Shown here: in pieces, positions 7,805 through 16,631 of the stretch
Layout: the number at the start of each line of letters is the position of its first letter
How positions within the stretch are numbered: position 1 is the first letter of the stretch
Source of the DNA: Streptomyces kanamyceticus
GTDB lineage: Bacteria > Actinomycetota > Actinomycetes > Streptomycetales > Streptomycetaceae
Length of the DNA: 64,000 bases
Assembly: GCF_008704495.1 (NCBI RefSeq)
Contig: NZ_CP023699.1
Coordinates: forward strand, 3,472,001 to 3,536,000
Reading direction: 5' to 3'
Program-made: the position numbers and the translations under genes
Notes under the pieces: model-generated
Databases searched by the model: none
Told to the model about the DNA's origin: nothing
The model's input: the letters and a program-made list of their open reading frames with translations, nothing else

Positions 7805-8767
7805 TCAGACCTCCAGCACGATCTTCCCGAACTGCCCGCCGGACTCCAGCCGTTCGAAGCCCTCCCGCGCCCGGTCGAGCGGCAGCACCTCGTCGATGAC
7901 GGGACGCACGCCCGTGGCGGCGCAGAAGGCGAGCAGGTCCTCCAGCTCGTCCTTGGTGCCCATGGTCGAGCCGACGACCTTCAGTTCCAGGAAGAAGATC
8001 CGGGTGAGCTCGGCGTGCGAGGGCCTGTCGCCGCTCGTCGCCCCGGAGATCACCAGCGAGCCGCCCGGCTTCAGCGACTTGACCGAGTGGGACCAGGTCG
8101 CCGCGCCCACCGTCTCGATCACCGCGTCCACCCGCTGCGGCAGCCGCGCGCCCGGCTCGACGGCCTCGACGGCGCCGAGCTCAAGGGCCCGCTTCCGCTT
8201 GGCCTCGTCCCGGCTCGTGGCGAAGACCCGCAGGCCCGCGGCCTTGCCGAGGACGATCGCGGCCGTGGCGACGCCGCCGCCCGCGCCCTGCACGAGCACC
8301 GAATCCCCGGGGCGCACACCGGCGTTGGTGAAGAGCATCCGGTAGGCGGTGAGCCATGCGGTCGGCAGGCAGGCGGCCTCGGCGAAGGAGAGCTCCTTCG
8401 GCTTGGGCAGTACGTTCCAGGTGGGCACGGAAACCTGCTCGGCGAAGGTCCCCTGGTACTTCTCGGTCAGGATGGACCGGCCCTCGCGGGGCCCGACGCC
8501 GTATCCGGACTGGCCGATGACGGAGTGCAGGACGACCTCGTTGCCCTCCTCGTCGATGCCCGCGGCGTCGCAGCCGAGGATCATCGGCAGCTTGTCCTCG
8601 GCCAGGCCGACCCCGCGCAGCGACCACAGGTCGTGGTGGTTGAGGGAGGCGGCGCGGACGTTCACGGTCGACCAGCCGGGGCGCGCGCCGGGGGCTGGCC
8701 GCTCCCCCAACTCAAGTCCTTCGAGCGGCTGGTCACGGTCGATTCGGGCGGCATAGGCAGCGAACAT
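7805..8767 (-). CDS. Zinc-binding-dehydrogenase-family quinone oxidoreductase
   Basis: A 320-aa MDR-superfamily NAD(P)H oxidoreductase. The N-terminal GroES-like domain has LGCDAAGIDEEGNEVVLHSV, followed by a Rossmann domain with LVQGAGGGVATAAIVLGKAAG and GATSGDRPSHAEL. The Cys/His ligands for catalytic zinc in alcohol dehydrogenases are not conserved, so it is probably a zinc-independent quinone reductase/enoyl reductase-like enzyme. ATG at 8767 is the start that gives family length; upstream codons are low-complexity. It is a single gene, convergent with nothing and downstream of malic enzyme on the same strand but separated by a terminator. Confidence 0.9.
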   Translation of the reverse strand: MFAAYAARIDRDQPLEGLELGERPAPGARPGWSTVNVRAASLNHHDLWSLRGVGLAEDKLPMILGCDAAGIDEEGNEVVLHSVIGQSGYGVGPREGRSILTEKYQGTFAEQVSVPTWNVLPKPKELSFAEAACLPTAWLTAYRMLFTNAGVRPGDSVLVQGAGGGVATAAIVLGKAAGLRVFATSRDEAKRKRALELGAVEAVEPGARLPQRVDAVIETVGAATWSHSVKSLKPGGSLVISGATSGDRPSHAELTRIFFLELKVVGSTMGTKDELEDLLAFCAATGVRPVIDEVLPLDRAREGFERLESGGQFGKIVLEV

Positions 8768-8887
8768 GCCGCAGACGATAGGCAGGCCGGGCGGCCCGAC
8801 GGAACCATGCGCCACTGTGACACGCGTCCCGCGCCCCGAGTCCGGCCTCCCGCGTCCCGCGTCCGCCCCGGAGGGCCCCACGGAAAA

Positions 8888-8929
8888 CGCCCACCCGTTG
8901 TCCGGCTGAAAGCCGGAAACGGATGGGCG
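8888..8929 (-). terminator. Terminator hairpin downstream of malic enzyme
   Basis: Arms of 19 and 18 nt (CGCCCA...CCGGC and GCCGG...TGGGCG) around the loop TGAAA, with one bulge and one mismatch. It lies 26 bp beyond the malic enzyme stop on the minus strand. Confidence 0.8.
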
Positions 8930-8954
8930 CCTGACGAACGGCGGAGCCGGGACG

Positions 8955-10178
8955 TCAGCGGCGAGCCACGCCCTCGGCGCGCGCCGCGGCCGCGACGGCC
9001 GCCGTGACGGCCGGGGCGACCCGCTCGTCGAACGGCGAGGGGATCACGTAGTCCGCCGAGAGCTCGTCACCGACGACGCCCGCGAGGGCGTCGGCGGCGG
9101 CGATCTTCATGCCCTCGGTGATCCGCGATGCCCTGACCTGCAGCGCACCGGCGAAGATGCCGGGGAAGGCGAGGACGTTGTTGATCTGGTTCGGGTAGTC
9201 CGAGCGGCCGGTCGCCACCACGGCCGCGTACTTGTGCGCGACGTCCGGGTGGACCTCTGGGTTCGGGTTGGCCATGGCGAACACGAAGGAGTCGGGCGCC
9301 ATGGAGGCCACCGCGGGCTCCGGGACGGTGCCGCCCGAGACGCCGATGAACACGTCGGCACCGGCGAGCGCGGCCTCGAGCGAGCCGCTCAGACCGGCCT
9401 TGTTGGTGAGCTCCGCGAGCTCCCGCTTGACCGGCGTCAGGTCGTCCCTGTCCCGGCTCACGATGCCCTTGCGGTCGGCCACGGCCACGTCCCCGAGTCC
9501 CGCTTCGAGCAGGAACTTGGCGATGGCCACACCGGCCGCGCCCGCACCGGAGATCACGGCGCGCAGGTCGCCGAGCGTGCGCCCGGTGAGCTTGGCCGCG
9601 TTCCGCAGGGCGGCGAGCGTCACGACGGCCGTGCCGTGCTGGTCGTCGTGGAAGACGGGAATGTCGAGCCGCTCCTGGAGCTTGCGCTCGATCTCGAAGC
9701 AGCGCGGGGCCGAGATGTCCTCGAGGTTCACGCCGCCGAAGGACGGGGCGAGCCGCACCACGGTCTCGACGATCTCGTCCGCGTCCGTGGTCGCGAGCGC
9801 GATCGGCACCGCGTCCACGCCGCCGAACTGCTTGAAGAGAATGGCCTTGCCCTCCATCACGGGGAGGGAGGCCTCGGCGCCGATGTCGCCGAGACCGAGC
9901 ACCGCGGTCCCGTCGGTCACCACGGCGACGACATTGGATTTCCATGTGTAGTCGTGCACGAGCTCCGGCTGCTCGGCGATGGCGCTGCACACCTTCGCGA
10001 CGCCGGGTGTGTACGCGAGGGACAGGTCGTCCTTGTCGCGGACCGGCACGGTGGCCTGCACGGCCATCTTGCCGCCACGATGCAGCGCGAATGCCGGATC
10101 GAAGGGCTCATCTGCACCCGCAGGGCCCACGTGATCCGTATCGCTGTCGCTGCGAGGATTGACGATCTCCGCTGCCAC
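8955..10178 (-). CDS. NAD(P)-dependent malic enzyme
   Basis: A 407-aa malic enzyme of the short bacterial type. It converts malate to pyruvate and CO2 and supplies NAD(P)H. Visible signatures are DLSLAYTPGVAKVC, the metal-site region GGVNLEDISAPRCFEIE, FHDDQHGTA and the Rossmann motif ISGAGAAGVAIAKF, followed by FAMANPNPEVHPD. No C-terminal phosphotransacetylase domain is attached. A GTG start is used, with AAGGGG about 9 nt upstream. Together with CstA and MctP far to the right it belongs to C3/C4 acid metabolism. Family confidence is high; the coenzyme preference is not readable. Confidence 0.95.
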   Translation of the reverse strand: MAAEIVNPRSDSDTDHVGPAGADEPFDPAFALHRGGKMAVQATVPVRDKDDLSLAYTPGVAKVCSAIAEQPELVHDYTWKSNVVAVVTDGTAVLGLGDIGAEASLPVMEGKAILFKQFGGVDAVPIALATTDADEIVETVVRLAPSFGGVNLEDISAPRCFEIERKLQERLDIPVFHDDQHGTAVVTLAALRNAAKLTGRTLGDLRAVISGAGAAGVAIAKFLLEAGLGDVAVADRKGIVSRDRDDLTPVKRELAELTNKAGLSGSLEAALAGADVFIGVSGGTVPEPAVASMAPDSFVFAMANPNPEVHPDVAHKYAAVVATGRSDYPNQINNVLAFPGIFAGALQVRASRITEGMKIAAADALAGVVGDELSADYVIPSPFDERVAPAVTAAVAAAARAEGVARR

Positions 10179-10671
10179 TTGTCTGACCCCTTAAGTCTTA
10201 TTCATCAGTTGAGGGTGTCCACTCCTGGTTGAGAAGTGGGCGGGCACCGCGTCCGTTCCCCGCCTGTCGGCGGGGGGAGGTACGAACACGCGGGCGCGCC
10301 GCACACGCGCCCTGAGCCCCGGATGAGGGGTGTAACCGTCTTTTCTACCGGATAGGTCCGACCGCCGACGAGCTGTATTTGTTTCGACCCTAGGTCATTT
10401 GACCGATTTTACCGAAAAGTGCATTTGCATTGTCCGCATCGCGAGATAGATCGTCTTTCACTTGGTTAACGGCGATTCGCTCCCGTACCGATAAGCCCTT
10501 GCTGTACCGGGCTGTTCCCATTCGAGGCCCTCCCGTTATCCGATTTTGACATCTCAGGCACCCAGAATCGGACGGTCCGAATGGCAAGATGCCGTCATCA
10601 CACGAGGTCGCGACACCCGAAGGTGTGTGCCCGACCCATCGGCAACTCCCTCATCCGCCGGAGGACCCACC
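10179..10671. promoter_or_regulatory. Divergent promoter region, malic enzyme / amino-acid ABC transporter
   Basis: A 493-bp region. The stretch from about 10330 to 10600 is clearly more AT-rich than the rest of the window (for example TTTTACCGAAAAG, GGTTAACGG, TTTTGACATCTC). This is consistent with promoters for both divergent genes and binding of several regulators. TTTGACA near 10544 could be a -35 for the ABC operon. No known operator can be named with confidence. Confidence 0.5.
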
Positions 10672-11628
10672 ATGACCGCAAGCTCCCTTTGTCGTAAGAC
10701 CGCAGCGAAGTCCGCGAAGTCCCGGATCGTCGCGGTCGGCGCGCTCGCGGTCGCCGGCACGCTGCTGCTGTCCGGCTGCGGCGACCAGACCAAGGACAAG
10801 GGGTCCGACTCGGTCAGCAACGCCCCGCTCGCCGACAAGCTCCCCAAGGACATCCGCGACAAGGGCGTCATCAAGGTCGGGTCGGACATCGCCTACCCGC
10901 CGGTCGAGTTCAAGGACAAGTCAGGCAACACCGTCGGCATCGACCCGGACCTGGGCGAAGCGCTCGGCAAGCAGCTCGGCGTGGACTTCGAGTTCGAGAA
11001 CGGCACCTTCGACACCCTCCTCGGCGGCCTGCGCTCCAAGCGCTACCAGATCGCCATGTCGGCCATGACGGACACCAAGAACCGTCAGGAGGGCGTCGAC
11101 GAGGACACCGGCAAGAAGGTCGGCACCGGCGTCGACTTCGTCGACTACTTCACGGCGGGCGTCTCGATCTACACCAAGAAGGGCGAGGACCAGGGGATCA
11201 AGACCTGGGCCGACCTCTGCGGCAAGAAGATCGTCGTCCAGCGCGGCACCGTCTCGCACGACCTGGCCAAGGCCGAGTCGAAGAAGTGCGGGGGCGGCAA
11301 GAAGATCGCCATCGAGCAGTTCGACAACGACCAGCAGGCCCAGACCCGACTGCGCTCCGGCGGCGCGGACGCGGGTTCCTCCGACTTCCCCGTGGCCGCG
11401 TACGCGGTGAAGACCTCGGGCGGCGGCAAGGACTTCCAGCTGGTCGGCGAGCAGGTCCAGGCCGCCCCGTACGGCATCGCGGTCTCCAAGAAGAACCCGG
11501 AGCTGCGCGACGCGATCAAGGCCGCGCTCGACGCGATCATCAAGAACGGCGAGTACGAGAAGATCATCAAGAAGTGGGGCGTCGAGGCCGGCGCGGTCAA
11601 GGAAGCCAAGGTCAACGGCGGCAAGTGA
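10672..11628 (+). CDS. Polar amino-acid ABC transporter, substrate-binding lipoprotein
   Basis: A 318-aa extracytoplasmic solute receptor. The basic N-terminus and hydrophobic core are followed by the lipobox LLSG|C (Cys about residue 36), so it is a lipoprotein. The SBP_bac_3 fold is shown by IKVGSDIAYPPVEFKD, GIDPDLGEALGKQLG, the type I motif with GLRSKRYQIAMSAM, and PYGIAVSKKNPELRDAI. This is the family of glutamate/glutamine/His receptors. GGAGG at good distance from the ATG fixes the start. It is the first gene of a three-gene operon with permease and ATPase. The ligand is a polar amino acid or derivative, not further resolvable. Confidence 0.93.
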   Translation: MTASSLCRKTAAKSAKSRIVAVGALAVAGTLLLSGCGDQTKDKGSDSVSNAPLADKLPKDIRDKGVIKVGSDIAYPPVEFKDKSGNTVGIDPDLGEALGKQLGVDFEFENGTFDTLLGGLRSKRYQIAMSAMTDTKNRQEGVDEDTGKKVGTGVDFVDYFTAGVSIYTKKGEDQGIKTWADLCGKKIVVQRGTVSHDLAKAESKKCGGGKKIAIEQFDNDQQAQTRLRSGGADAGSSDFPVAAYAVKTSGGGKDFQLVGEQVQAAPYGIAVSKKNPELRDAIKAALDAIIKNGEYEKIIKKWGVEAGAVKEAKVNGGK

Positions 11629-11662
11629 CCGCGTCCCTCCTAGTCGCTGAAAGGCCACTCCC

Positions 11663-12604
11663 GTGACCACCGACATCTCCAAGAAGGGCCCCGAGGACGA
11701 CGTCCCGAAGGCGCGCCCCGCGGAGGCCATCAAGGCCATCCCGGTCCGCCACTTCGGCCGCTACGTCGCCGCGGTCCTCGCGATCGGCGTCCTCGCCGCC
11801 ATCGTCTACGCCTTCTCGCAGGGCGACATCAACTGGGGCGCGATCCCCGACAACTTCTTCGACGAGCGCATCCTCAAGGGTGTCCGCGAGACGTTGATCC
11901 TGACGTTCCTCTCGATGCTCATCGGCGTCGTCGGCGGCGTCATCCTGTCGGTGATGCGCCTGTCGAAGAACCCGGTGACCTCGTCGATCGCCTGGTTCTA
12001 CATCTGGTTCTTCCGCGGTACGCCGGTCCTGGTCCAGCTCTTCGTCTGGTTCAACCTCGGCTTCGTCTTCGACTACGTGAACCTCGGTCCGATCTACAAG
12101 GACGAGTGGTCGGACTTCATGACGCCGTTCCTGACGGCGCTGCTCGGCCTCGGCCTCAACGAGGCCGCGTACATGGCGGAGATCTGCCGCGCCGGTCTGC
12201 TCTCGGTCGACGAGGGCCAGACCGAGGCGTCGCACGCGCTCGGCATGAGCCACGGCAAGACGCTGCGCCGCGTGGTGCTCCCGCAGGCGATGCGCGTGGT
12301 CGTGCCGCCGACGGGCAACGAGTTCATCAACATGCTGAAGACGACCTCGCTGGTCGCGGCCGTCCAGTACTACGAACTCCTCAAGTACGCCCAGGACATC
12401 GGCACCTCGTCGGGCGCGACGGTGGAGACGCTGCTGCTCGCCGCCTGCTGGTACCTGATCATGACGTCGATCCTCAGCGTCGGTCAGTACTACCTGGAGC
12501 GCTACTACGCGCGCGGCTCGTCCCGCACCCTGCCGGCCACCCCGTTCCAGAAGATCAAGGCCAACATGTTGTCGCTGAGCAACCGCGGCGGAGGGGTGAG
12601 CTGA
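11663..12604 (+). CDS. Polar amino-acid ABC transporter permease (HisM type)
   Basis: A 313-aa inner-membrane permease with a cytoplasmic N-terminal extension of about 35 aa and 5-6 membrane spans. The inner-membrane-component consensus around [20 protein letters not shown] (EAA loop) contacts the ATPase. The HEQRo-type subfamily is also shown by [19 protein letters not shown] start. The stop overlaps the ATPase ATG (TGATG), so translation is coupled. Only one permease gene is present, so the transmembrane core is probably a homodimer. Confidence 0.92.
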   Translation: MTTDISKKGPEDDVPKARPAEAIKAIPVRHFGRYVAAVLAIGVLAAIVYAFSQGDINWGAIPDNFFDERILKGVRETLILTFLSMLIGVVGGVILSVMRLSKNPVTSSIAWFYIWFFRGTPVLVQLFVWFNLGFVFDYVNLGPIYKDEWSDFMTPFLTALLGLGLNEAAYMAEICRAGLLSVDEGQTEASHALGMSHGKTLRRVVLPQAMRVVVPPTGNEFINMLKTTSLVAAVQYYELLKYAQDIGTSSGATVETLLLAACWYLIMTSILSVGQYYLERYYARGSSRTLPATPFQKIKANMLSLSNRGGGVS

Positions 12605-13365
12605 TGACCGCCATGGTGAAGTCCGAGGGCGTCCACAAGTCCTTCGGCAACGTAGAGGTCCTCAAGGGCATCGACCTCCAGGTCGAGCAGGGCGAGGTGT
12701 TCTGCCTCATCGGCCCTTCCGGCTCCGGCAAGTCGACGTTCCTGCGCTGCATCAACCACCTGGAGAAGATCAACGCGGGCCGTCTCTACGTCGACGGCGA
12801 GCTGGTCGGCTACCGGCAGAAGGGGGACAAGCTGTACGAGCTCAAGGACAGCGAAGTCGCCCTGAAGCGCCGGGACATCGGCATGGTCTTCCAGCGCTTC
12901 AACCTCTTCCCGCACATGACCGCCATCGAGAACGTCATGGAGGCGCCGGTCCAGGTCAAGGGCGTCCCCAAAGCGCAGGCGCGGGAGCGCGCCGGGCAGC
13001 TGCTCGAACGGGTCGGCCTCGCCGACAAGGCGGGCAACTACCCCTCGCAGCTCTCCGGCGGCCAGCAGCAGCGCGTGGCGATCGCCCGCGCGCTCGCGAT
13101 GGACCCGAAGCTGATGCTCTTCGACGAGCCGACGTCGGCACTCGACCCCGAGCTGGTCGGCGACGTACTCGACGTGATGCGTGACCTCGCGGAATCCGGC
13201 ATGACGATGATCGTCGTCACGCACGAGATGGGTTTCGCCCGCGAGGTCGGCGACAGTCTCGTCTTCATGGACGAGGGAGTGGTGGTCGAGTCGGGCCACC
13301 CGCGTGACGTCCTGACGAACCCGCAGCACGAGCGGACGCAGTCGTTCCTGTCGAAGGTTCTCTAG
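12604..13365 (+). CDS. Polar amino-acid ABC transporter ATPase
   Basis: A 253-aa cytoplasmic ATPase with all motifs: Walker [10 protein letters not shown] (about residue 39), Q-loop [12 protein letters not shown], signature LSGGQQQR, Walker [14 protein letters not shown] and switch His in VTHEMGF. It is closest to the GlnQ/HisP group. It contains a small insert after the Walker A helix ([16 protein letters not shown]) typical of actinobacterial members. It is the last gene of the operon; a perfect hairpin about 65 bp downstream ends transcription. Confidence 0.95.
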   Translation: MTAMVKSEGVHKSFGNVEVLKGIDLQVEQGEVFCLIGPSGSGKSTFLRCINHLEKINAGRLYVDGELVGYRQKGDKLYELKDSEVALKRRDIGMVFQRFNLFPHMTAIENVMEAPVQVKGVPKAQARERAGQLLERVGLADKAGNYPSQLSGGQQQRVAIARALAMDPKLMLFDEPTSALDPELVGDVLDVMRDLAESGMTMIVVTHEMGFAREVGDSLVFMDEGVVVESGHPRDVLTNPQHERTQSFLSKVL

Positions 13366-13408
13366 CCCCGTAAGGGGCGCGGGGAACTGCGCGAGCAACC
13401 ACGACGCG
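13366..13408 (+). repeat. Interspersed Streptomyces intergenic repeat (GGGGCGCGGGGAACTGCGCG type)
   Basis: Directly after the ABC ATPase stop is a CCCCGTAAGGGG mini-hairpin, followed by GCGCGGGGAACTGCGCGA and CAACCACGACG. I recall this sequence as occurring many times between genes in Streptomyces chromosomes. It has the character of a small terminator-like mobile or REP-like repeat. Confidence 0.55.
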
Positions 13409-13430
13409 CCCGCACTCGAAGAACTACGCG

Positions 13431-13466
13431 AAGGGGCGGTACGGATCCAGATCCGTACCGCCCCTT
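13431..13466. terminator. Perfect bidirectional terminator hairpin
   Basis: A 17-bp perfect inverted repeat (AAGGGGCGGTACGGATC and its complement) with a 2-bp centre. It lies between the convergent ABC ATPase and methyltransferase genes, so it can stop both transcripts. Confidence 0.85.
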
Positions 13467-13474
13467 CAGCACTG

Positions 13475-14260
13475 CTACTTCAGGCCCAGCACCAGCGAGT
13501 CGGACGGCGAGGCCCACACGACACGGGCCTCGGAGAAGCCCCCGTCGCGGAGGGACTGAGCGTGCCACTCGGCCGAAGGCATGTCCCCGTCCGCGTGCTC
13601 CCCGTAGATCTCGAACCGCTTGGCGGTGGGCGCCGCGAGGGCCGGATCCGCGGCGGCGAGCTGCCACCACTCCTTCCAGTCGAGGACGCCCTCGGCCTTG
13701 GCCCGGTCCATCCGCCGGTGGCGCAACGCCCGCTCCGCCGCGTTGATGCCCGGCGTCGCCGGATCAGGCATGTGATCCGCGTTCATGAAGACACCGCCCT
13801 CGCGGACGAGCCCGGCGACCTGCCCGTAGAGCGTGGCGAGCGGTTCGCTGTAGAGCCAGTGCAGCGCCGTCGCCGTGAGTACCGCGTCGTACGAGTCGTA
13901 CGGCAGCGCGGCGGTCCACTCGGGGTCCTTCAGGTCCGCGGTGACGAAGGTGACCCGGTCGTCCCCGGCGAAGGTGCCCTCGGCGATGGTGAGCAGCGCC
14001 GGGTCCAGGTCGACGCCGACACTGGTGGCGTCCGGGAACCTCTGGAGCAGCCGGTCCGTAATACTTCCCGTACCGCACGCCAGGTCGAGCACGCGCGGCG
14101 CGGGGCCGACGACGGCCTCGACCATGTCGAGCATGATCTGGAACCGCTCCTCACGGTCGGGCAGATACCACTGCTGCTGCCGGTCCCAACTGTCCTGCCA
14201 GGCGCCCCAGTTGGTCCCCGCCTCGGCGCCGGTCTCAGTTCCGGTCCCCGTTCCAGCCAT
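13475..14260 (-). CDS. SAM-dependent methyltransferase (class I)
   Basis: A 261-aa class I methyltransferase. The SAM motif I is VLDLACGTGSITDRLL (about residue 58), motif II acidic end GVDLDPALL, and motif IV-like TALHWLYSEP. The arrangement resembles trans-aconitate/ubiquinone-type methyltransferases of the Methyltransf_12/25 group. The start at 14260 follows GGAGGGG at ideal spacing; an upstream in-frame ATG would add 15 low-quality residues. The N-terminus has a Gly-Thr repeat (GTGTGTETG). Substrate unknown. Single gene. Confidence 0.88.
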   Translation of the reverse strand: MAGTGTGTETGAEAGTNWGAWQDSWDRQQQWYLPDREERFQIMLDMVEAVVGPAPRVLDLACGTGSITDRLLQRFPDATSVGVDLDPALLTIAEGTFAGDDRVTFVTADLKDPEWTAALPYDSYDAVLTATALHWLYSEPLATLYGQVAGLVREGGVFMNADHMPDPATPGINAAERALRHRRMDRAKAEGVLDWKEWWQLAAADPALAAPTAKRFEIYGEHADGDMPSAEWHAQSLRDGGFSEARVVWASPSDSLVLGLK

Positions 14261-14351
14261 CAGAACCCCTCCGCTTCGTAATACCCTGGTACCGCCATCG
14301 GTCATTACCGGCCGACGACTCGACGATAGCCCGCGCCCGTAAGGACTACAA

Positions 14352-15002
14352 GTGGAACTGGCCCATTACTCAGACTTCGCCGTACGCCTGGTCAACAGTG
14401 AGGAGCCGGGCCGCGACAAGGACATGCTGACCTCCGTCGAGGTCATCAAGGAGCTGTTCGGGCCGAGCACGCAGATGGCCCGCCGCGCCACGGACTCCGA
14501 CCTCACGCGCTTCCGTTCGGTGCGGGCCAGGCTCAGGGCAGTCTTCGAGGCGGCCGACGAGGGCGACGAGACGCTCGCCGTCGACCTGCTGAACTCGCTG
14601 CTCCTGGAGTTCCCGGTCAGCCCGCAGATCTCGGGCCACGACCACCGGGACGAGGACGGCCGCCCGCTGTGGCACATGCACCTGGCGGACCACTCGTCGA
14701 ACGCGACCGCGGGGTACGCCGCGATCGCCGCGATGGGCCTCGCCTTCCACCTCACCGAGCACGGCGTGGACCGCTTCGGCCTGTGCGAGGCGGCGCCGTG
14801 CCGCAACGCCTACCTCGACACCTCGACGAACCGCTCCCGGCGCTACTGCTCGGACCGCTGCGCGACCCGCGCCAACGTCGCCGCCTACCGCGCCCGCAAG
14901 CGCTTGGAGACGGAGCGGTCGGCCGGTACGGGCCGCGCGGCGGACAGCGCCCAGCGCACCGCCGCGAACGGCGAACGCCGCCCCGGCGCGGGCGGGCGGT
15001 AG
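14352..15002 (+). CDS. CGNR zinc-finger / ABATE-domain protein
   Basis: A 216-aa protein. The N-terminal ABATE domain (about 1-140) is followed by the CGNR-type zinc finger, here CEAAPCRNAYLD then RRYCSDRCATRANVAAYR (Cys at about 158, 163, 178 and 182). These are putative nucleic-acid-binding or stress regulators. GTG start. The C-terminal 39 codons overlap the 3' end of sodX on the opposite strand by 118 bp. This tail is low-complexity and may be extended merely because the sodX reading frame is conserved. A second gene of this family is at 28.55 kb. Confidence 0.86.
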   Translation: MELAHYSDFAVRLVNSEEPGRDKDMLTSVEVIKELFGPSTQMARRATDSDLTRFRSVRARLRAVFEAADEGDETLAVDLLNSLLLEFPVSPQISGHDHRDEDGRPLWHMHLADHSSNATAGYAAIAAMGLAFHLTEHGVDRFGLCEAAPCRNAYLDTSTNRSRRYCSDRCATRANVAAYRARKRLETERSAGTGRAADSAQRTAANGERRPGAGGR

Positions 15003-15319
15003 CGGAACCGCACCTTCCCCAGGACGAGGTCCTCGGGAACGACTCCGTAGTCCGTGCTGTCGCCGCCCGCGAACGCGTTGTCGCCGAGCACCCACCAGCC
15101 GCCGTCACGGCGCTCGGTGGCGCGCTTGACGACCAACAGGTCCTGCTGGAACGGATGGCGCAGCACCACCACGTCCCCCGGGCGCACGCGCGCGCCCCAG
15201 TGCACGAGCAGCCGGTCCCCGTGGCGCAGCGTGGGCACCATCGAAGGCCCCGTCACCTCCGCCGCGCCAAACGGCAAGACGGCCCTTCCGCGCTCGGTCT
15301 CCTGTGACAGCTCCGGCAT
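14885..15319 (-). CDS. sodX: Nickel-type superoxide dismutase maturation protease
   Basis: A 144-aa S26-like peptidase that removes the propeptide of NiSOD so that the nickel hook can form. The catalytic serine is in VTGPSMVPTLRHGDRLLV and the general-base lysine in LLVVKRATER. The closing box WWVLGDN.FAGGDSTDYG is typical of signal peptidase folds. It lacks a membrane anchor, as is usual for SodX. The ATG at 15319 has GGAGG 7 nt upstream and is preferred to the GTG three bases earlier. It is divergent from sodN. Its C-terminus overlaps the convergent CGNR gene. Confidence 0.93.
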   Translation of the reverse strand: MPELSQETERGRAVLPFGAAEVTGPSMVPTLRHGDRLLVHWGARVRPGDVVVLRHPFQQDLLVVKRATERRDGGWWVLGDNAFAGGDSTDYGVVPEDLVLGKVRFRYRPPAPGRRSPFAAVRWALSAARPVPADRSVSKRLRAR

Positions 15320-15463
15320 CACCGCACCTCCCCGGTCCTATCCTCCACCAGTCCCAGTCTGACCCTGGACTTTTGTCCTAAGCCCATGGGGGCACCCGCA
15401 AAAACCCGCCTCTCACGGAGTAATGTCCCACCTGAGAAGACGATCACGAGGAAGGACAGCAAC
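15320..15463 (+). promoter_or_regulatory. sodX/sodN divergent promoter and sodN leader
   Basis: A 144-bp region with CGCAAAAACCCGCC and a GAGGAAGGACAGCAAC ribosome-binding leader before sodN. In S. coelicolor the sodN leader is the target of the s-SodF RNA made from sodF mRNA when nickel is present. Whether the same pairing occurs here needs the sodF sequence, which is outside the window. Confidence 0.45.
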
Positions 15464-15859
15464 ATGCTTTCCCGCCTGTTTGCCCCCAAGGTGAAGGTCA
15501 GCGCCCACTGCGACCTGCCCTGCGGCGTGTACGACCCGGCCCAGGCCCGCATCGAGGCGGAGTCGGTCAAGGCCGTCCAGGAAAAGATGGCCGGCAACGA
15601 CGACGTGCACTTCCAGGCACGCGCCACGGTCATCAAGGAGCAGCGCGCCGAGCTCGCCAAGCACCACGTCTCGGTGCTCTGGAGCGACTACTTCAAGCCC
15701 CCGCACTTCGAGAAGTACCCGGAGCTGCACCAGCTGGTCAACGACGCCCTCAAGGCCCTCTCGGCCGCCAAGGCCTCGAAGGACCCGGCCACGGGCCAGA
15801 AGGCGCTGGACTACATCGCCCAGATCGACAAGATCTTCTGGGAGACCAAGAAGGCCTGA
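15464..15859 (+). CDS. sodN: Nickel-containing superoxide dismutase
   Basis: A 131-aa precursor of the cytoplasmic NiSOD, which disproportionates superoxide. A 14-residue propeptide (MLSRLFAPKVKVSA) precedes the mature N-terminus HCDLPCGVYDP, the nickel hook in which His1, Cys2 and Cys6 bind Ni. The mature length of 117 aa matches the Streptomyces enzymes. The downstream conserved segments (VSVLWSDYFKPPHFEKYP, KALDYIAQIDKIFWETKKA) are also present. The start has GGAAGGA 6-7 nt upstream. The adjacent divergent sodX supplies the processing protease. Expression is expected to respond to nickel. Confidence 0.98.
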   Translation: MLSRLFAPKVKVSAHCDLPCGVYDPAQARIEAESVKAVQEKMAGNDDVHFQARATVIKEQRAELAKHHVSVLWSDYFKPPHFEKYPELHQLVNDALKALSAAKASKDPATGQKALDYIAQIDKIFWETKKA

Positions 15860-16031
15860 TCTCCGGCCAGGCCGTCCGACCCGTGGTTGCGCGGGTCGCA
15901 TCGCCTACTTGACCGCACCCGGTCCGCGGGTCGCCGAGCACGGCGTCCATGACGGACGGGGTGCGGTTCTCGTTTCCCCGGCTTCCCCCGTACTCCTCGT
16001 AGCTCCCCGCACTGAAGGAGACGACGTCAGC

Positions 16032-16619
16032 ATGAAGCTGCCCGACACCGCGCACACGTCCCGCCCTTGGCGGATCCACGAGATCGCGCACGACTTCCGC
16101 CTCTACGACGTCTGGGCGCTGCCGACGCCCGGCGGCCCCGACGACTTCCCGCGCCTGGTGCGGAACACGGCCGCGGGCGACACGACGGGCAACCCCTCCT
16201 GGATCGCCCGCACGCTCTTCGCGATCCGCTGGAAGCTCGGGAAGCTGTTCGGCTGGGACGACCCGAAGGCGGGCCTCGGCTCCCGGGTCCCGACCCTGCG
16301 CGACCGGCTGCCGCGGGATCTGCGCGAAGGCCCGACCGGACCCGAGTTCGACCGGCTGCCCTTCACCTCGGTCTATCTGACCGACGACGAGTGGGCGGCG
16401 GAGGTGGCCAACTCCACCGTGCACGCGGTGCTGCACCTGGGCTGGGTCCCGGACGGGTCCGGTGGCTTCCGCGGCCAGATGGCCGTCCTCGTGAAGCCCA
16501 ACGGCCTGTTCGGCAAGGCGTACATGGCGGCGATCGCACCCTTCAGGTACCTGCTCGTCTACCCGGCGATGATGCGCGGCATCGCGCGCGATTGGCACGA
16601 GTCGGCGCCCCGGCCGTGA
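16032..16619 (+). CDS. DUF2867-family protein
   Basis: A 195-aa protein of the DUF2867 family (HDFRLYDVWALPTPGGPDDFPRLVRN, PFTSVYLTDDEWAAEVANSTVHAVLHLGWV, PFRYLLVYPAMMRGIARDW). These proteins share an SRPBCC/START-like pattern and are often found next to SDR epimerases, but no such gene lies beside it here. The ATG at 16032 is preceded by AAGGAG about 11 nt away. No signal peptide. The stop is only 12 bp from the left end of the inverted-repeat element that follows. Confidence 0.82.
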   Translation: MKLPDTAHTSRPWRIHEIAHDFRLYDVWALPTPGGPDDFPRLVRNTAAGDTTGNPSWIARTLFAIRWKLGKLFGWDDPKAGLGSRVPTLRDRLPRDLREGPTGPEFDRLPFTSVYLTDDEWAAEVANSTVHAVLHLGWVPDGSGGFRGQMAVLVKPNGLFGKAYMAAIAPFRYLLVYPAMMRGIARDWHESAPRP

Positions 16620-16631
16620 CCTCGCGGCGCG

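Noticed and set aside
10390..10587. Minus-strand 65-codon frame in the AT-rich gap between malic enzyme and the ABC operon (ends NANALFGKIGQMT)
   Set aside because: Codon use is unlike the window (TTA and many A/T third positions), there is no ribosome-binding site, and it covers the divergent promoter region. Kept only as a remote possibility.
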